Notes: generated from the sequence alone by a model not told the origin. Shown: positions 16,873 to 25,975, counted from the first letter of the stretch. The stretch: DNA of 64,000 bases from Oceanicola sp. 22II-s10i (GCF_002210105.1 NZ_AQQU01000001.1:1338501-1402500); one strand, 5' to 3'. Translations and numbers: made by a program.

Positions 16873-17760
16873 TCAGCGCGACAGGCGGCGGGCCAGCGTG
16901 TCGAAGACCAGCCGCATCCGGCGCGAGGTATGCAGTTCGCGGTGCGTGACCAGCCAGACCGGGACCTGCACCACGGCGATGTCGGGCAGCACCGGCTCCA
17001 CCCCCGGCGTGCGGGCGGCGACGTCGTCGGTGATGACGCCGATGCCCAGCCCCTCCTGCACCAGCGCCCAATAGGCCAGCCCGTTCGCGGTGACATGGGT
17101 GATCTGGTCCGCCGTCACGGGGATCCCGCGCTGTGTAAGCTGGCGCGCGAATTCCGGGCCCGGTCCCATGGCGATGAAGGTGGCGCGCGACAGATCCTCC
17201 AGCGTGCGCGGGCGGCCGGCGCGGTCGAGGTAGCCCGGCGTGGCGTAGAGCCGGGCGCTCTTTTCCGCCACGAGGCGGGCGGTCAGGTCGCCCTGTGTCG
17301 GGCGGACGTGACGGATGGCGATGTCGGCCTCGCGCCGGGCGAGGTCCTGCATCTCGTTCGAGGCGATGAGGGTGATCCGGATCTCGGGCGCGACGCGGGC
17401 GATCTCGGCCAGGATCGGAGGCAGGGTATGGACGGCGATCATGTCGCTGGCGGTGATCGTGACCTCGCCGCCGATGTCCTCGGCCCGGCCCGCTGCGCCA
17501 AGGGCAAAGCGGGTGGCGGCCTCTTCCATCGTGCGGACGTGGACCATCAGGTCGCGCCCGGCCTGCGTCAGCACCAGCCCCCGGCCCACCCGGTCGAACA
17601 GCGTCACGCCAAGCCGCTCTTCCAGAGCCGCGATCTGTCGGCCTACGGTCGGCTGCGTCTGCCCGAGATCGCGGGCGGCGGCCGAGAGAGACCCCCGCTC
17701 GGCGGTGGCGAGGAAGGCGCGGGCCTGGTTCCAGTCGAAGGTGGCGGCGGGCGTGTTCAT
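16873..17760 (-). CDS. LysR-family transcriptional regulator
   Basis: A 295-residue LysR protein. The N-terminal HTH reads FLATAERGSLSAAARDLGQT followed by QPTVGRQIAALEERLGVTLF. The C-terminal co-inducer domain contains MIAVHTLPPILAEIARVAPEI and the LALL-type hinge ASNEMQD. LysR proteins usually control a divergent gene; here the divergent neighbour is a small-molecule methyltransferase beginning about 90 bp away, the best candidate target. No typical T-N11-A box stands out to me in that gap. The inducer cannot be deduced. Confidence 0.93.
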   Translation of the reverse strand: MNTPAATFDWNQARAFLATAERGSLSAAARDLGQTQPTVGRQIAALEERLGVTLFDRVGRGLVLTQAGRDLMVHVRTMEEAATRFALGAAGRAEDIGGEVTITASDMIAVHTLPPILAEIARVAPEIRITLIASNEMQDLARREADIAIRHVRPTQGDLTARLVAEKSARLYATPGYLDRAGRPRTLEDLSRATFIAMGPGPEFARQLTQRGIPVTADQITHVTANGLAYWALVQEGLGIGVITDDVAARTPGVEPVLPDIAVVQVPVWLVTHRELHTSRRMRLVFDTLARRLSR

Positions 17761-17852
17761 GCGCGGATGTATAAGAGAAATGCGGATTCAGGCAATTCCT
17801 CATGTGTGTGCGCATGATCTATCAGGCTGGCAGGTTTTGCTGGGAGATCGAG

Positions 17853-18479
17853 ATGGTGACGGCAGAGGCATTCTGGGACGGCGTTGCGGCGAAGTACGCG
17901 GAGCGGCCGATTGGCGACATGGCGGCTTATGACGCGACGCTCGAACGTGTGGCGTCTTATCTGGAGCCGGGGGACCGCGTTCTGGAACACGGGGCGGGCA
18001 CGGGCACCACGGCGATCCGGCTGGCGCCGCTGGTGAGCGGGTATGTCGCGGCGGATATCTCGGGTGCGCTTCTGGGCATCGCGCGGGAAAGGGCGGCGGC
18101 TCAGGGGGCTGAGGGTATTGAGTTCCGGCACGCGGGTCTCGGGAGGGATACCGGTGCGGACGCGGCGGCGTTCGACGCGGTGATGGCGTTCAACCTGCTG
18201 CACCTCATGCCCGATCCGCAGTCCGCGATCCACGCGATGGCCGATGCGGCGCGGCCCGGCGGCGTCGTCATCACCAAGACCGCCTGCCTGAACGACGGTA
18301 TGCGCTACCTGCGCCCGGTGCTGTGGATCATGCGGAAGTTGGGCAGGGCGCCTGCGGTCAATATCTTCAGCGCCGCCGAACTTGACCGGATGTTCGAAGA
18401 GGCGGGCCTGAAGATCGTCGAGACGGGCTGGTATTCCCGCAAGGGCGCCGCACGGTTCGTCGTGGCGCGCAAGGTCTGA
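17853..18479 (+). CDS. Class I SAM-dependent methyltransferase
   Basis: A 208-residue protein from the ATG at 17853 with GGGAG upstream; the frame extends 51 nt further 5' without a credible start signal. Motif I is VLEHGAGTGTTAIRLA near residue 48, followed by the acidic loop YVAADISGALLGIAR. Motif IV appears as AFDAVMAFNLLHLMPDP and motif VI as ARPGGVVITKTACLN. It resembles cytosolic methyltransferases acting on small molecules or lipids rather than RNA or DNA enzymes. The divergent LysR gene is its probable regulator. The substrate is unknown. Confidence 0.88.
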   Translation: MVTAEAFWDGVAAKYAERPIGDMAAYDATLERVASYLEPGDRVLEHGAGTGTTAIRLAPLVSGYVAADISGALLGIARERAAAQGAEGIEFRHAGLGRDTGADAAAFDAVMAFNLLHLMPDPQSAIHAMADAARPGGVVITKTACLNDGMRYLRPVLWIMRKLGRAPAVNIFSAAELDRMFEEAGLKIVETGWYSRKGAARFVVARKV

Positions 18480-18569
18480 CGGCAGGCCGATCACGGCGCT
18501 GTGAGGCGGAACCGGGCGTCGTCGTGTTACGCTCCGCCCGCTTCACCGCCGCGACAGGAGGACCGCGCC

Positions 18570-19469
18570 ATGACCGAACTGCCCCGCCGCAAGGCCAGCG
18601 ACTTCGACCAGAGGATACTCGAGATTTTCGACGGCTACGTGCACGGCCGGATGACCAAGCGCGAGTTCATCTCGCAGGCCGGGCGCTATGCGGCCGCCGG
18701 TGTCACCGGGGCGATGATCCTCGAACAGCTTCAGCCGAACTACGCGCTGGCCCAGCAGGTCGCGCCGGACGATCCGTCGATCGAGACGATGACGGTCGAG
18801 TATGACAGCCCCGAGGGGCACGGCACGATCCGGGGCCTGATGGCGAAACCGGCGGGTGCCGAGGGCCCGTTGCCCGCCGTGCTGGTGGTACACGAGAACC
18901 GGGGGCTGAACCCCTATATCGAGGACGTGGTGCGCCGCGCCGCCAAGGCGGGTTACCTCGCCTTCGGCCCGGACGGGCTGACACCGTCTGGCGGGTATCC
19001 CGGCACCGACGAGCAGGGCCGCGAGATGCAGAAGGCGCTGGATCCGGCCAAGCTGATGGCGGATTTCTTTGCCGCCTTCGAGTTCCTGCGCGATCACGAG
19101 GGGTCGACCGGCAAGGTCGGCTGCGTCGGTTTCTGCTACGGCGGGGGCGTCTGCAACGCGCTGGCGGTGGCCTATCCCGACCTTGCCGCCTCGGTCCCGT
19201 TCTACGGGCGTCAGCCCGACGCGGCGGATGTGCCCGCCATCGAGGCGCCGCTGATGATCCATTACGCGGGGCTGGACGAACGCATCAACGCGGGATGGGA
19301 GGCCTATGGCGCGGCGCTGGAGGAGAACGGCAAGGAGTTCTCGGTCCATTTCTACCCCGACGTGAACCACGGTTTCCACAACGACACCACGCCCCGCTAC
19401 GACGAGGCGGCGGCGCAATTGGCGTGGAACCGGACACTCGCCTTCTTCGAGGCCAAGCTGAAGGGCTGA
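18570..19469 (+). CDS. Dienelactone hydrolase family protein (YghX-like)
   Basis: A 299-residue alpha/beta hydrolase from the ATG at 18570 with AGGAGG in front. The catalytic triad fits the dienelactone-hydrolase type: Cys in VGFCYGGGV, Asp in GLDERIN and His in VNHGFHND. A segment near residue 30 (MTKREFISQAGRYAAAGVTG) resembles a Tat-type hydrophobic leader with KR in place of RR, followed by about 20 residues before the enzyme domain, so export or membrane tethering is possible. YghX-type homologues have the same segment. The reaction would be ester or lactone hydrolysis; the natural substrate is unknown. Confidence 0.92.
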   Translation: MTELPRRKASDFDQRILEIFDGYVHGRMTKREFISQAGRYAAAGVTGAMILEQLQPNYALAQQVAPDDPSIETMTVEYDSPEGHGTIRGLMAKPAGAEGPLPAVLVVHENRGLNPYIEDVVRRAAKAGYLAFGPDGLTPSGGYPGTDEQGREMQKALDPAKLMADFFAAFEFLRDHEGSTGKVGCVGFCYGGGVCNALAVAYPDLAASVPFYGRQPDAADVPAIEAPLMIHYAGLDERINAGWEAYGAALEENGKEFSVHFYPDVNHGFHNDTTPRYDEAAAQLAWNRTLAFFEAKLKG

Positions 19470-19536
19470 GCCCTGCTTGCGGTGTCGCAGGAACCCGCTG
19501 TCATATCAGGGTGTTGATCCCGAAACGGGGATCGAC

Positions 19537-20688
19537 ATGACACAGACCAACAGCGCCGACCGCGGCACCGCAGCCGTTCATCCGGCAGGAATACCTGCAC
19601 GGGGATGGAAGGAAATCCTGTGGCGAGTGAAGGCCGAGATCGCGGCGGATCACGTCTCGGTCGTGTCGGCGGGCGTCGCGTTCTTCGGCCTGCTGGCCAC
19701 CTTTCCGGCCATCGGGGCCCTGATCTCGATCGCGGGCTTCTTCCTCGACCCGGTGCAGGTGGCCGGGCAGATCGACGCCCTTGTCGCGCTGCTGCCCGCC
19801 AATGCCGCGTCCATCATCCAGGACCAGGTGGTCAAGGTCACCGGCGGGGATGAGGCGGCGACGGGGCTGGCCGCGCTCCTTGGTATCGCACTGGCGCTCT
19901 ACGGCGCGATGAAGGGTGTGATGACCCTGATGGAGGGCATGAACATCGCGTACGAGGAGGACGAGACGCGCGGGTTCGTCCGGCTCTACGCCACCGCCTT
20001 CGGCCTGACGCTGCTGCTGATCGCGGGCGTGATCGGGGCGATCCTCGTGATGATGGTGCTGCCGTTCGTGGTCGACTATCTCGGTGTCGGCGAGCCGTTG
20101 AATTCCGTGCTGAAGGTCATGCAATGGCCGATCCTCGCGGTGCTTGCCGTGCTGGGGATCTCGGCCATCTACCGGATCGGGCCCTCGCGGGACCGGGCCA
20201 AGTGGCGCTGGATCAGCCCCGGCGCTGTGCTGGCCACGGTGCTGTGGCTGGCGGGCACGCTCGGCTTCTCGGCCTATGCGCAGAACTTCAGCGACTACAA
20301 CGAGACCTACGGCACCATCGGCGGCGTGATCGCCCTGCTGACGTGGATGTGGCTGTCGGCCTTCATCCTGCTGCTCGGGGCCGAGCTGAACGCCGAGATG
20401 GAGCGGCAGACCGTGCAGGACACGACCCGCGGCCCCGAGATGCCAATGGGCGAACGTGGTGCACGGATGGCCGACGTGCATCCGCCCGCTGCAGGCGACC
20501 AGCCTGATCCCGAGGCCGGGCCGGGTCTTGGGCACGATGGAACGCGGGACGCACCGCGAAAGGGGCTGCCCCGGACGGACAGCAAGGCCATTGCCGCGGG
20601 ACTCGCGCTGTTCGCGTTCTGGCAGATGACCCGGCGCCCCCGAGGGCATGGGCGCGACACCGGCAGCGGACGGTCCCCGGCGGAGTGA
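19537..20688 (+). CDS. YihY/BrkB-family inner-membrane protein
   Basis: A 383-residue protein. The YihY core spans roughly residues 30-300 with six hydrophobic helices and the conserved VSVVSAGVAFFGLLATFPAI, YNETYGTIGGVIALLTWMWL and LLGAELNAEME motifs. The last 80 residues form a charged, proline- and glycine-rich cytoplasmic tail, then a short hydrophobic stretch (GLALFAFWQM) near the end. The family was once taken for RNase BN but is an integral membrane protein of unclear function, perhaps transport. It converges with the CDF transporter gene, with adjacent stop codons. Confidence 0.92.
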   Translation: MTQTNSADRGTAAVHPAGIPARGWKEILWRVKAEIAADHVSVVSAGVAFFGLLATFPAIGALISIAGFFLDPVQVAGQIDALVALLPANAASIIQDQVVKVTGGDEAATGLAALLGIALALYGAMKGVMTLMEGMNIAYEEDETRGFVRLYATAFGLTLLLIAGVIGAILVMMVLPFVVDYLGVGEPLNSVLKVMQWPILAVLAVLGISAIYRIGPSRDRAKWRWISPGAVLATVLWLAGTLGFSAYAQNFSDYNETYGTIGGVIALLTWMWLSAFILLLGAELNAEMERQTVQDTTRGPEMPMGERGARMADVHPPAAGDQPDPEAGPGLGHDGTRDAPRKGLPRTDSKAIAAGLALFAFWQMTRRPRGHGRDTGSGRSPAE

Positions 20689-21579
20689 TCAGTCGACGAC
20701 GACGATGCCGGTGTGCTTGGCCTTGTGCTCGGGCTCGACGTGGATCGTGACGCTGATGTCGGCGACGGCGGCCTTGAGCGCGGCCTCGACCCGGTCGCAG
20801 ACCTTGTGCGCCTCCAGCACGGACATCTCGCCCGGCACGATCAGGTGAAAGTCGATGAAGGTCATCCGCCCAGCGTGCCGGGTCCGGAGGTCATGCGCCT
20901 CCAGCGCTCCGGCGGCTTCGCTGGAAATCGTTTCGCGGATCAGGGTGAGGGTGTCGGGCGCGACGGCCTCGTCCAGCAGGCCGCTGAGCGACGAGGTCAT
21001 CACCTTCCAGCCGGACCACAGGATGTTCACGGCAACCAGCGCGGCCAGCGCGGGGTCGAGGATCCACCAGCCGGTGGCGTAGGCCAGCCCGATGCCGACG
21101 GCCACACCGGCCGAGGTGATGACGTCGGACAGCAGGTGAAAGCCGTCCGCCGTCAGCGCGGGCGACCGGTTCGCCCGGCCCCGGCTGATCAGGATATAGC
21201 ACCAGACCCCGTTGATCGCGGTGGCGACACCGTTGACCAACAGGCCGGACAGCGGTGCGTCGATGGGGTGGGGCGCCATGATCCCGGCATAGGCTTCGCG
21301 TAGGATCATCAGGGCGGCCACGATGATCAGCACGCCTTCCAGCACCGCGCTGAAGAATTCGGCCTTGTGATGGCCGTAGGGGTGTTCGGCATCCGCTGGC
21401 CGTTCCGCGACCCGGATCGCGATCAGCGCGGCGATGGCGGTGGCGACGTTGACGGTGCTTTCCAGTGCATCCGACATCAGCGCGACCGACCCGGTCATCC
21501 ACCATGCCAGCGCCTTGAGCCCGAGCACGGCAATACCGACGATCAGGCTGCCGATGGCGAGTTTGACGACAAGGGACAT
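20689..21579 (-). CDS. Cation diffusion facilitator (CDF) metal exporter
   Basis: A 296-residue CDF protein. Six membrane helices are visible in the first 200 residues, with metal-site motifs MSDALEST in helix 2 and ADGFHLLSDVITSAG in helix 5, and the His-containing loop AEHPYGHHKAEFF. The C-terminal cytoplasmic domain carries MTFIDFHLIVPGEMSVLEAH, typical of the dimerising ferredoxin-like domain. CDF proteins export Zn, Fe, Mn or Co by proton exchange; the DxxxH/HxxxD pair here fits Zn, Fe or Cd rather than Mn types. It stands alone, so no partner points to the metal. Confidence 0.93.
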   Translation of the reverse strand: MSLVVKLAIGSLIVGIAVLGLKALAWWMTGSVALMSDALESTVNVATAIAALIAIRVAERPADAEHPYGHHKAEFFSAVLEGVLIIVAALMILREAYAGIMAPHPIDAPLSGLLVNGVATAINGVWCYILISRGRANRSPALTADGFHLLSDVITSAGVAVGIGLAYATGWWILDPALAALVAVNILWSGWKVMTSSLSGLLDEAVAPDTLTLIRETISSEAAGALEAHDLRTRHAGRMTFIDFHLIVPGEMSVLEAHKVCDRVEAALKAAVADISVTIHVEPEHKAKHTGIVVVD

Positions 21580-21732
21580 GGGATGGGCTTCCGGCGCTGC
21601 GAGGTCGCCGGATAGCAGGTAGGGGCGCTGTCGCGCAACCCTATGATTTTGCTTGTGTTATTGAGAGGCGTTCGCAGGTCGCCGCGGTGCGGAAAAACGC
21701 TTTGGCTGCCGGGGGTTGCGGTGTTGGGGAAT

Positions 21733-21804
21733 GGTAGGTGCGTGCGGAGCACGCACCCTACGGAAGGCGCGCGAGGTAGGGTGCGTGCTTGTCACGCACC
21801 GCCC
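21733..21804. repeat. REP-like double palindrome downstream of the class III alcohol dehydrogenase
   Basis: Two related hairpins occur side by side: TAGGTGCGTGC/GCACGCACCCTA around 21735-21760 and GGGTGCGTG/CACGCACC around 21779-21800. The 16-nt linker (GGAAGGCGCGCGAGG) is itself partly mirrored by the following CCTTCCTCGCGCC. The sequence core GGTGCGTGC is repeated in both arms, as in bacterial REP/BIME elements. It sits just past the stop of the minus-strand dehydrogenase gene and may act as its 3' end. Confidence 0.65.
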
Positions 21805-21823
21805 TTCCTCGCGCCTTGCCCGG

Positions 21824-22954
21824 TCAGTACACCACGACGGAACGGATCGACTCGCCCGCGTGCATCAGGTCGAAGCCCTTGTTGATGTCGTCCAGCGCAA
21901 GGGTGTGGGTGATCATCGGGTCGATCTGGATCTTCCCTTCCATGTACCAGTCCACGATCTTGGGGACATCGGTCCGGCCCTTGGCGCCGCCGAAGGCCGT
22001 GCCCTTCCAGACCCGGCCGGTCACCAGCTGGAACGGCCGCGTTGCGATCTCTGCCCCGGCGGGCGCGACGCCGATGACGATCGATTCACCCCAGCCACGG
22101 TGCGCGCATTCCAGCGCCTGCCGCATGACCGTGACGTTGCCGGTGCAGTCGAAGGTGTAGTCCGCCCCGCCGATCAGATCGCCCCGACGCTTGGTCAGGT
22201 TGACGATGTAGGGGACGATATCCTCGCCGATCTCCTTCGGGTTGACGAAGTGGGTCATCCCGAACTTCTCGCCCCACTCCTTCTTGGAGTTGTTCAGGTC
22301 GACGCCGATGATCATGTCGGCGCCTGCCAGCTTCAGGCCCTGGATCACGTTCAGACCGATGCCGCCCAGGCCAAAGACCACGGCGGTGGCACCGACTTCG
22401 ACCTTGGCCGTGTTGATGACGGCGCCGATGCCGGTGGTCACACCGCAGCCGATGTAGCAGATCTTGTCGAAGGGCGCGTCCTCGCGCACCTTCGCCAGCG
22501 CGATCTCGGGCATCACGGTGTGGTTCGCGAAGGTCGAGCAGCCCATGTAGTGCAGGATCGGATCGCCATCGAGCGTGGAGAAGCGCGAGGACCCGTCGGG
22601 CATCAGGCCCTGACCCTGGGTCGAGCGGATCGAGGTGCAGAGGTTCGTCTTGCCGCTGGTGCAGGAATAGCATTCCCGGCATTCCGGCGTGTAGAGCGGG
22701 ATCACGTGATCGCCCGGTTTCAGCGAGGTCACGCCCGCACCCACCTCGACGACGACGCCCGCGCCCTCGTGGCCGAGGATGGCGGGAAACAGACCCTCGG
22801 GGTCCGCGCCCGACAGCGTGAATTCGTCGGTGTGGCAGATGCCGGTGGCCTTCACCTCCACCAGAACCTCGCCCGCGCGCGGGCCTTCGAGGTTCACATC
22901 CATGATTTCAAGGGGTTTTCCGGCCTGAACGGCAACGGCGGCTCGGGTGCGCAT
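21824..22954 (-). CDS. adhC: S-(hydroxymethyl)glutathione dehydrogenase / class III alcohol dehydrogenase
   Basis: A 376-residue zinc enzyme from the ATG at 22954, with GGGAGA upstream. It oxidises the glutathione-formaldehyde adduct to S-formylglutathione with NAD in the cytoplasm. Catalytic zinc ligands lie in CHTDEFT and GHEGAG; the structural zinc site is [15 protein letters not shown] near residues 94-108; the NAD fold is [15 protein letters not shown]. Length and motifs match FrmA/AdhC closely. The next pathway enzyme, S-formylglutathione hydrolase, lies about 13 kb away at 35886 rather than adjacent. No dedicated regulator is next to it. Confidence 0.96.
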   Translation of the reverse strand: MRTRAAVAVQAGKPLEIMDVNLEGPRAGEVLVEVKATGICHTDEFTLSGADPEGLFPAILGHEGAGVVVEVGAGVTSLKPGDHVIPLYTPECRECYSCTSGKTNLCTSIRSTQGQGLMPDGSSRFSTLDGDPILHYMGCSTFANHTVMPEIALAKVREDAPFDKICYIGCGVTTGIGAVINTAKVEVGATAVVFGLGGIGLNVIQGLKLAGADMIIGVDLNNSKKEWGEKFGMTHFVNPKEIGEDIVPYIVNLTKRRGDLIGGADYTFDCTGNVTVMRQALECAHRGWGESIVIGVAPAGAEIATRPFQLVTGRVWKGTAFGGAKGRTDVPKIVDWYMEGKIQIDPMITHTLALDDINKGFDLMHAGESIRSVVVY

Positions 22955-23100
22955 TGATGGTCTCCCAGTCGGTTTCATCCTTTAATTGAGCGAAAGACAG
23001 CCGGTTTGCAACGTCTCACGCGGCTGTTCATTGCAAATCCGCGGCATCGGACCGAAGGCTGGGGCACCCGGGCGCGAGACCCGTGAAGGAGACCGAGCAG

Positions 23101-23388
23101 ATGAGACATGCAGCCTTCGCCCTCGTGGCGCTACTGGCCCTTGCGGCCTGCAGGGAGGACGACACCGCGTCCGCACAGCCTGCCGCACCGGCACCCGAGA
23201 ACGCCTGCGGGGCGGCCGAACTCCAGGATCTGGTGGGCAAGACCTTTTCGCCCGACTTCCTGCCGCCGGGCACGGAAAAGGTGCGCGTGCTGCACCCCGA
23301 CAGCGTGATGACGATGGATTTCCGGTCGGACCGCCTGAACATCAGGCTCGACGACAGCGAAACGATCACCGAGATCTACTGCGGCTGA
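23101..23388 (+). CDS. I78-family protease-inhibitor-like lipoprotein
   Basis: A 95-residue protein from the ATG at 23101, preceded by AAGGAGACC. The first 18 residues form a lipoprotein signal with lipobox LAAC, so it is anchored in the envelope. After a short linker, the segment CGAAELQDLVGKTF, then VRVLHPDSVMTMDFRSDRLN and TITEIYCG, matches the peptidase inhibitor I78 family (potato inhibitor I-like fold). Such proteins are common, small and mostly uncharacterised in Rhodobacteraceae; a role as periplasmic protease inhibitor is inferred from fold only. Confidence 0.85.
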   Translation: MRHAAFALVALLALAACREDDTASAQPAAPAPENACGAAELQDLVGKTFSPDFLPPGTEKVRVLHPDSVMTMDFRSDRLNIRLDDSETITEIYCG

Positions 23389-23403
23389 CATCCCGCTTGC
23401 GAT

Positions 23404-23440
23404 ATTCCCGTATTTGGGAAATTGTCCCGAAAACGGGAAT
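23404..23440 (+). promoter_or_regulatory. 37-bp nested palindrome, likely operator of the XRE-cupin operon
   Basis: Outer arms ATTCCCGT (23404-23411) and ACGGGAAT (23433-23440) enclose a second pair built on TTGGGAA and TCCCGAA. The whole block is an imperfect palindrome of 37 bp ending 3 bp before the ATG of the XRE-cupin regulator. Repeated CCCG/CGGG half-sites on both sides suggest two dimers of a repressor binding over the translation start region, which fits autoregulation by the encoded protein. Confidence 0.6.
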
Positions 23441-23443
23441 CGC

Positions 23444-23992
23444 ATGGATGATCTGACCACACGACTGGCCGACCGCCTGCGCCTGCTTCGGCAGGAGCGG
23501 GGAATGAGTCTCGACTCGCTGGCCGAGAGCAGCGGTGTCAGCCGGGGCACGCTGTCCCGGATCGAGACCGGCGCGACCAGCCCGACCGCCGAGGTCCTCG
23601 GCCGTCTCGCCGCCGCTTACGGCATGTCCACCAGCCACATCCTGCGCATGGCCGAGGCCGATGCGCCCGCGCTGATCCCCCGCGCGGCGCAGGAGGTCTG
23701 GCGCGATCCCGACACCGGGTTCACGCGCCGCTCGGTCTCGCCGCCCGCCGAGGGGCTCAGGGGCCATGTGGTCGAGGGACGGCTGGAACCGGGGGCGGTG
23801 GTCCGTTACGACCGCGTCCCGGTGGAGGGGCTGGAACATCACCTGCTGCTGCGGGCCGGGGCGCTGACGCTGAGCGTCGGCGCTGCCGACCACGCGCTCA
23901 TGCCCGGCGACTGCCTGCGCTACCGCCTGCACGGCCCGAGTCGTTTCACCGCCGGGCCGGAGGGCGCGGATTATCTCATTTTCATCATCTGA
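23444..23992 (+). CDS. XRE-family regulator with C-terminal cupin domain
   Basis: A 182-residue protein. The XRE helix-turn-helix occupies residues about 8-62 (RLLRQERGMSLDSLAESSGV, then RGTLSRIETGATSPT). A cupin domain follows from about residue 105 (LEPGAVVRYDRVPVEGLEHH, GDCLRYRLHGPSRF), the ligand-binding half of this regulator class. It heads an operon with a GNAT acetyltransferase 4 bp downstream and a YdcZ transporter, a combination typical of loci that acetylate and move a small molecule. The palindrome just upstream suggests autoregulation. No strong ribosome binding site is visible, so the mRNA leader may be short. Confidence 0.92.
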   Translation: MDDLTTRLADRLRLLRQERGMSLDSLAESSGVSRGTLSRIETGATSPTAEVLGRLAAAYGMSTSHILRMAEADAPALIPRAAQEVWRDPDTGFTRRSVSPPAEGLRGHVVEGRLEPGAVVRYDRVPVEGLEHHLLLRAGALTLSVGAADHALMPGDCLRYRLHGPSRFTAGPEGADYLIFII

Positions 23993-23996
23993 GGAC

Positions 23997-24521
23997 ATGC
24001 CGATGGAGATCGTGGAGATCCTGCCGGACGACTACGACAGCGCGATCGAGGGGCTGGCCCTGCTGCTGCATGACTGCGTCCATGCAGGGGCGAGCGTGAA
24101 CTTCATCCTGCCCTTCCCGATGGATGAGGCGCGGGCCTTCTGGACCGGAAAGGTCGCCCGCGCGATGGCGGGGGGCAGGCGGCGGCTCTGGGTCGCGCGG
24201 GACGGCGACAGGATCACCGGCTGCGTCATGCTCGACTGGGATCTGACGCCCAACCAGTCGCACCGCTGCGAGGTGACAAAGCTGCTGGTCCATCCCGACG
24301 CCCGCCGCCGGGGGCTGGCCGGGGCCCTGATGGCGCGCCTGCTGGAGGCCGCGCGGGCCGAAGGCAAACGGCTGGTCACGCTCGACACTGTCACGGACAG
24401 CCCGGCCCAGACGGTTTATTGGCAGGCGGGGTTCGAGGTCGCGGGCTCCATCCCCGATTTTGCCCGCCACCCGATTGAGGACCGGCTCGAATCCACGACC
24501 TACATGTTCCGGAGGCTGTGA
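23997..24521 (+). CDS. GNAT-family N-acetyltransferase
   Basis: A 174-residue acetyltransferase (ATG at 23997 or a second ATG at 24003, which is better spaced from GAGG). The acetyl-CoA site is VTKLLVHPDARRRGLAGALM near residue 100, followed by the motif B region ARAEGKRLVTLDTVTDSPAQ. Substrate residues give no clear identity. It lies within the XRE-cupin, GNAT, YdcZ transporter operon, with 4 bp before it and none after it, so the acetylated product is probably a ligand of the regulator or cargo of the transporter (inference). Confidence 0.92.
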   Translation: MPMEIVEILPDDYDSAIEGLALLLHDCVHAGASVNFILPFPMDEARAFWTGKVARAMAGGRRRLWVARDGDRITGCVMLDWDLTPNQSHRCEVTKLLVHPDARRRGLAGALMARLLEAARAEGKRLVTLDTVTDSPAQTVYWQAGFEVAGSIPDFARHPIEDRLESTTYMFRRL

Positions 24522-24974
24522 ATGGGCCCGCTGCTGCCGTTCTTCCTGCTGGTCGTGATCTCGGGCGCGCTGGTCGCCGCACAGGGCCCGATCTACGCCC
24601 GGATGTCACAGCTTCTGGGCGGACCGTTCCAGACCGTCCTGACGGCCTTCACCTTCGCCGCGCTGCTGATGCTGGTCATCGCGGGGGCCAACGGGACCCT
24701 GCCGCGCGTGGCGGACCTGCGGGCGATGCCGGCGTGGGTCTGGCTGGGCGGCGTGCTGGGCTGCGTGATCGTCGTGATCTCGACCCTGACCATCCCGCGC
24801 CTCGGGGCGACCGGCTATCTGGTGGCGCTGGTCGCGGGCCAGATGGTGGCCGGGGCGATCTATGACCGGACCGGGGCCTTCGGCCTGCCGATGCGGACGC
24901 CGTCGACGGTCAACCTGATCGGGCTGGCGCTGTTGGTCGCCGGTGCGGTGCTGGCGACGTGGCGCCGGGGGTAG
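24522..24974 (+). CDS. YdcZ-type DMT transporter (DUF606)
   Basis: A 150-residue membrane protein, the half-size form of the drug/metabolite transporter superfamily. About five hydrophobic helices are visible: PLLPFFLLVVISGALVAAQ at the start, then VLTAFTFAALLMLVIAGA, WVWLGGVLGCVIVVISTL, GYLVALVAGQMVAGAIYD and LALLVAGAVLATW. Such proteins work as dimers. The ATG follows the stop of the acetyltransferase directly, so it belongs to the same operon, and the operon ends here. Direction of transport and substrate are unknown. Confidence 0.9.
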   Translation: MGPLLPFFLLVVISGALVAAQGPIYARMSQLLGGPFQTVLTAFTFAALLMLVIAGANGTLPRVADLRAMPAWVWLGGVLGCVIVVISTLTIPRLGATGYLVALVAGQMVAGAIYDRTGAFGLPMRTPSTVNLIGLALLVAGAVLATWRRG

Positions 24975-25040
24975 GGCGGCCGGATTGACGCATCATCCGT
25001 CACCGGCTAATCCCCCGGCTTCAACACGACGGAGGCACAT

Positions 25041-25964
25041 ATGGCGCGCAGGAAGAAGGGCCGGGACATTTCCGGCTGGCTGGTGGTGGACAAGCCCGCC
25101 GGCCTGACCTCGACCGCCGTCGTGAACAAGGTGAAATGGGCGCTCGACGCCAACAAGGCGGGGCATGCGGGCACGCTCGACCCCGAGGCGACGGGCGTTC
25201 TGGCCGTGGCACTGGGCGAAGCGACCAAGACGGTGCCCTACATCACCGACGCGCTGAAGGCCTATGAGTTCACCGTCCGGCTGGGTCAGGCGACCAACAC
25301 CGACGACGCCGAGGGCGAGGTGATCGCCGAAAGCGCGGAGCGGCCCTCGGACGATGAGATCAAGGAGGCGCTGCAGCCCTTCGTGGGCGAGATCATGCAG
25401 ATCCCGCCCAAGTTCTCGGCCGTCAAGATCGACGGGCAGCGCGCCTACAAGCTGGCCCGCGACGGCGAGGATGTGGAGATCGCGGCGCGTCCGCTCTGGG
25501 TGGAGAGCCTGCTGATGGACGACCGGCCCGATGCGGATCACGTCGTGCTGGAAATGGTCTGCGGCAAGGGCGGTTACGTGCGGTCCGTCGCGCGCGACCT
25601 CGGTGCGGCGCTTGGCTGTCACGGGCACGTGGTCAGCCTGCGCCGCGTCTGGTCCGGTCCGTTCGAGGCGGCACAGGGGATCACGCTGGACCAGATCGAC
25701 GCACTGGCGCGCACGCCGGAGCTCGATGCCCGGCTGCTGCCGGTCGAGGCGGGGCTGACCGATCTGCCGGAGGTGCGCGCGACCGAACTGGGCGCAGCCC
25801 GGCTGCGGAACGGCAATCCCGGCGAAGTCATCGCGCGGGACGTGGAATTCGGGGACGACTGCTGGGCCAGCTTCGATGGCCGGCCGCTGGCGGTCGGGCA
25901 GTACCGCGGCGGAGAGCTGCACCCCTCGCGTGTCTTCAACCTGCCGTCCCCTGTCGACGGGTAA
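25041..25964 (+). CDS. truB: tRNA pseudouridine(55) synthase TruB
   Basis: A 307-residue enzyme that converts U55 of the T-loop of most tRNAs to pseudouridine. The catalytic Asp lies in [12 protein letters not shown] near residue 46, preceded by [12 protein letters not shown], the family opening. The [19 protein letters not shown] segment and the [14 protein letters not shown] segment are also diagnostic. GGAGG precedes the ATG. In most proteobacteria truB precedes rpsO and pnp; here the order is kept but an RTX gene separates truB from rpsO by about 1.2 kb, and a larger block separates rpsO from pnp. Confidence 0.97.
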   Translation: MARRKKGRDISGWLVVDKPAGLTSTAVVNKVKWALDANKAGHAGTLDPEATGVLAVALGEATKTVPYITDALKAYEFTVRLGQATNTDDAEGEVIAESAERPSDDEIKEALQPFVGEIMQIPPKFSAVKIDGQRAYKLARDGEDVEIAARPLWVESLLMDDRPDADHVVLEMVCGKGGYVRSVARDLGAALGCHGHVVSLRRVWSGPFEAAQGITLDQIDALARTPELDARLLPVEAGLTDLPEVRATELGAARLRNGNPGEVIARDVEFGDDCWASFDGRPLAVGQYRGGELHPSRVFNLPSPVDG

Positions 25965-25975
25965 TCGCGCGTTAA
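25961..25975 (+). promoter_or_regulatory. CtrA-like full site upstream of the RTX gene
   Basis: The sequence GTAA-N7-TTAAC matches the alphaproteobacterial CtrA consensus TTAA-N7-TTAA in seven of eight positions. It overlaps the truB stop codon and lies about 73 bp before the RTX start. One match in a GC-rich genome is suggestive, but the left half includes the stop codon, so chance is possible. Confidence 0.25.
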
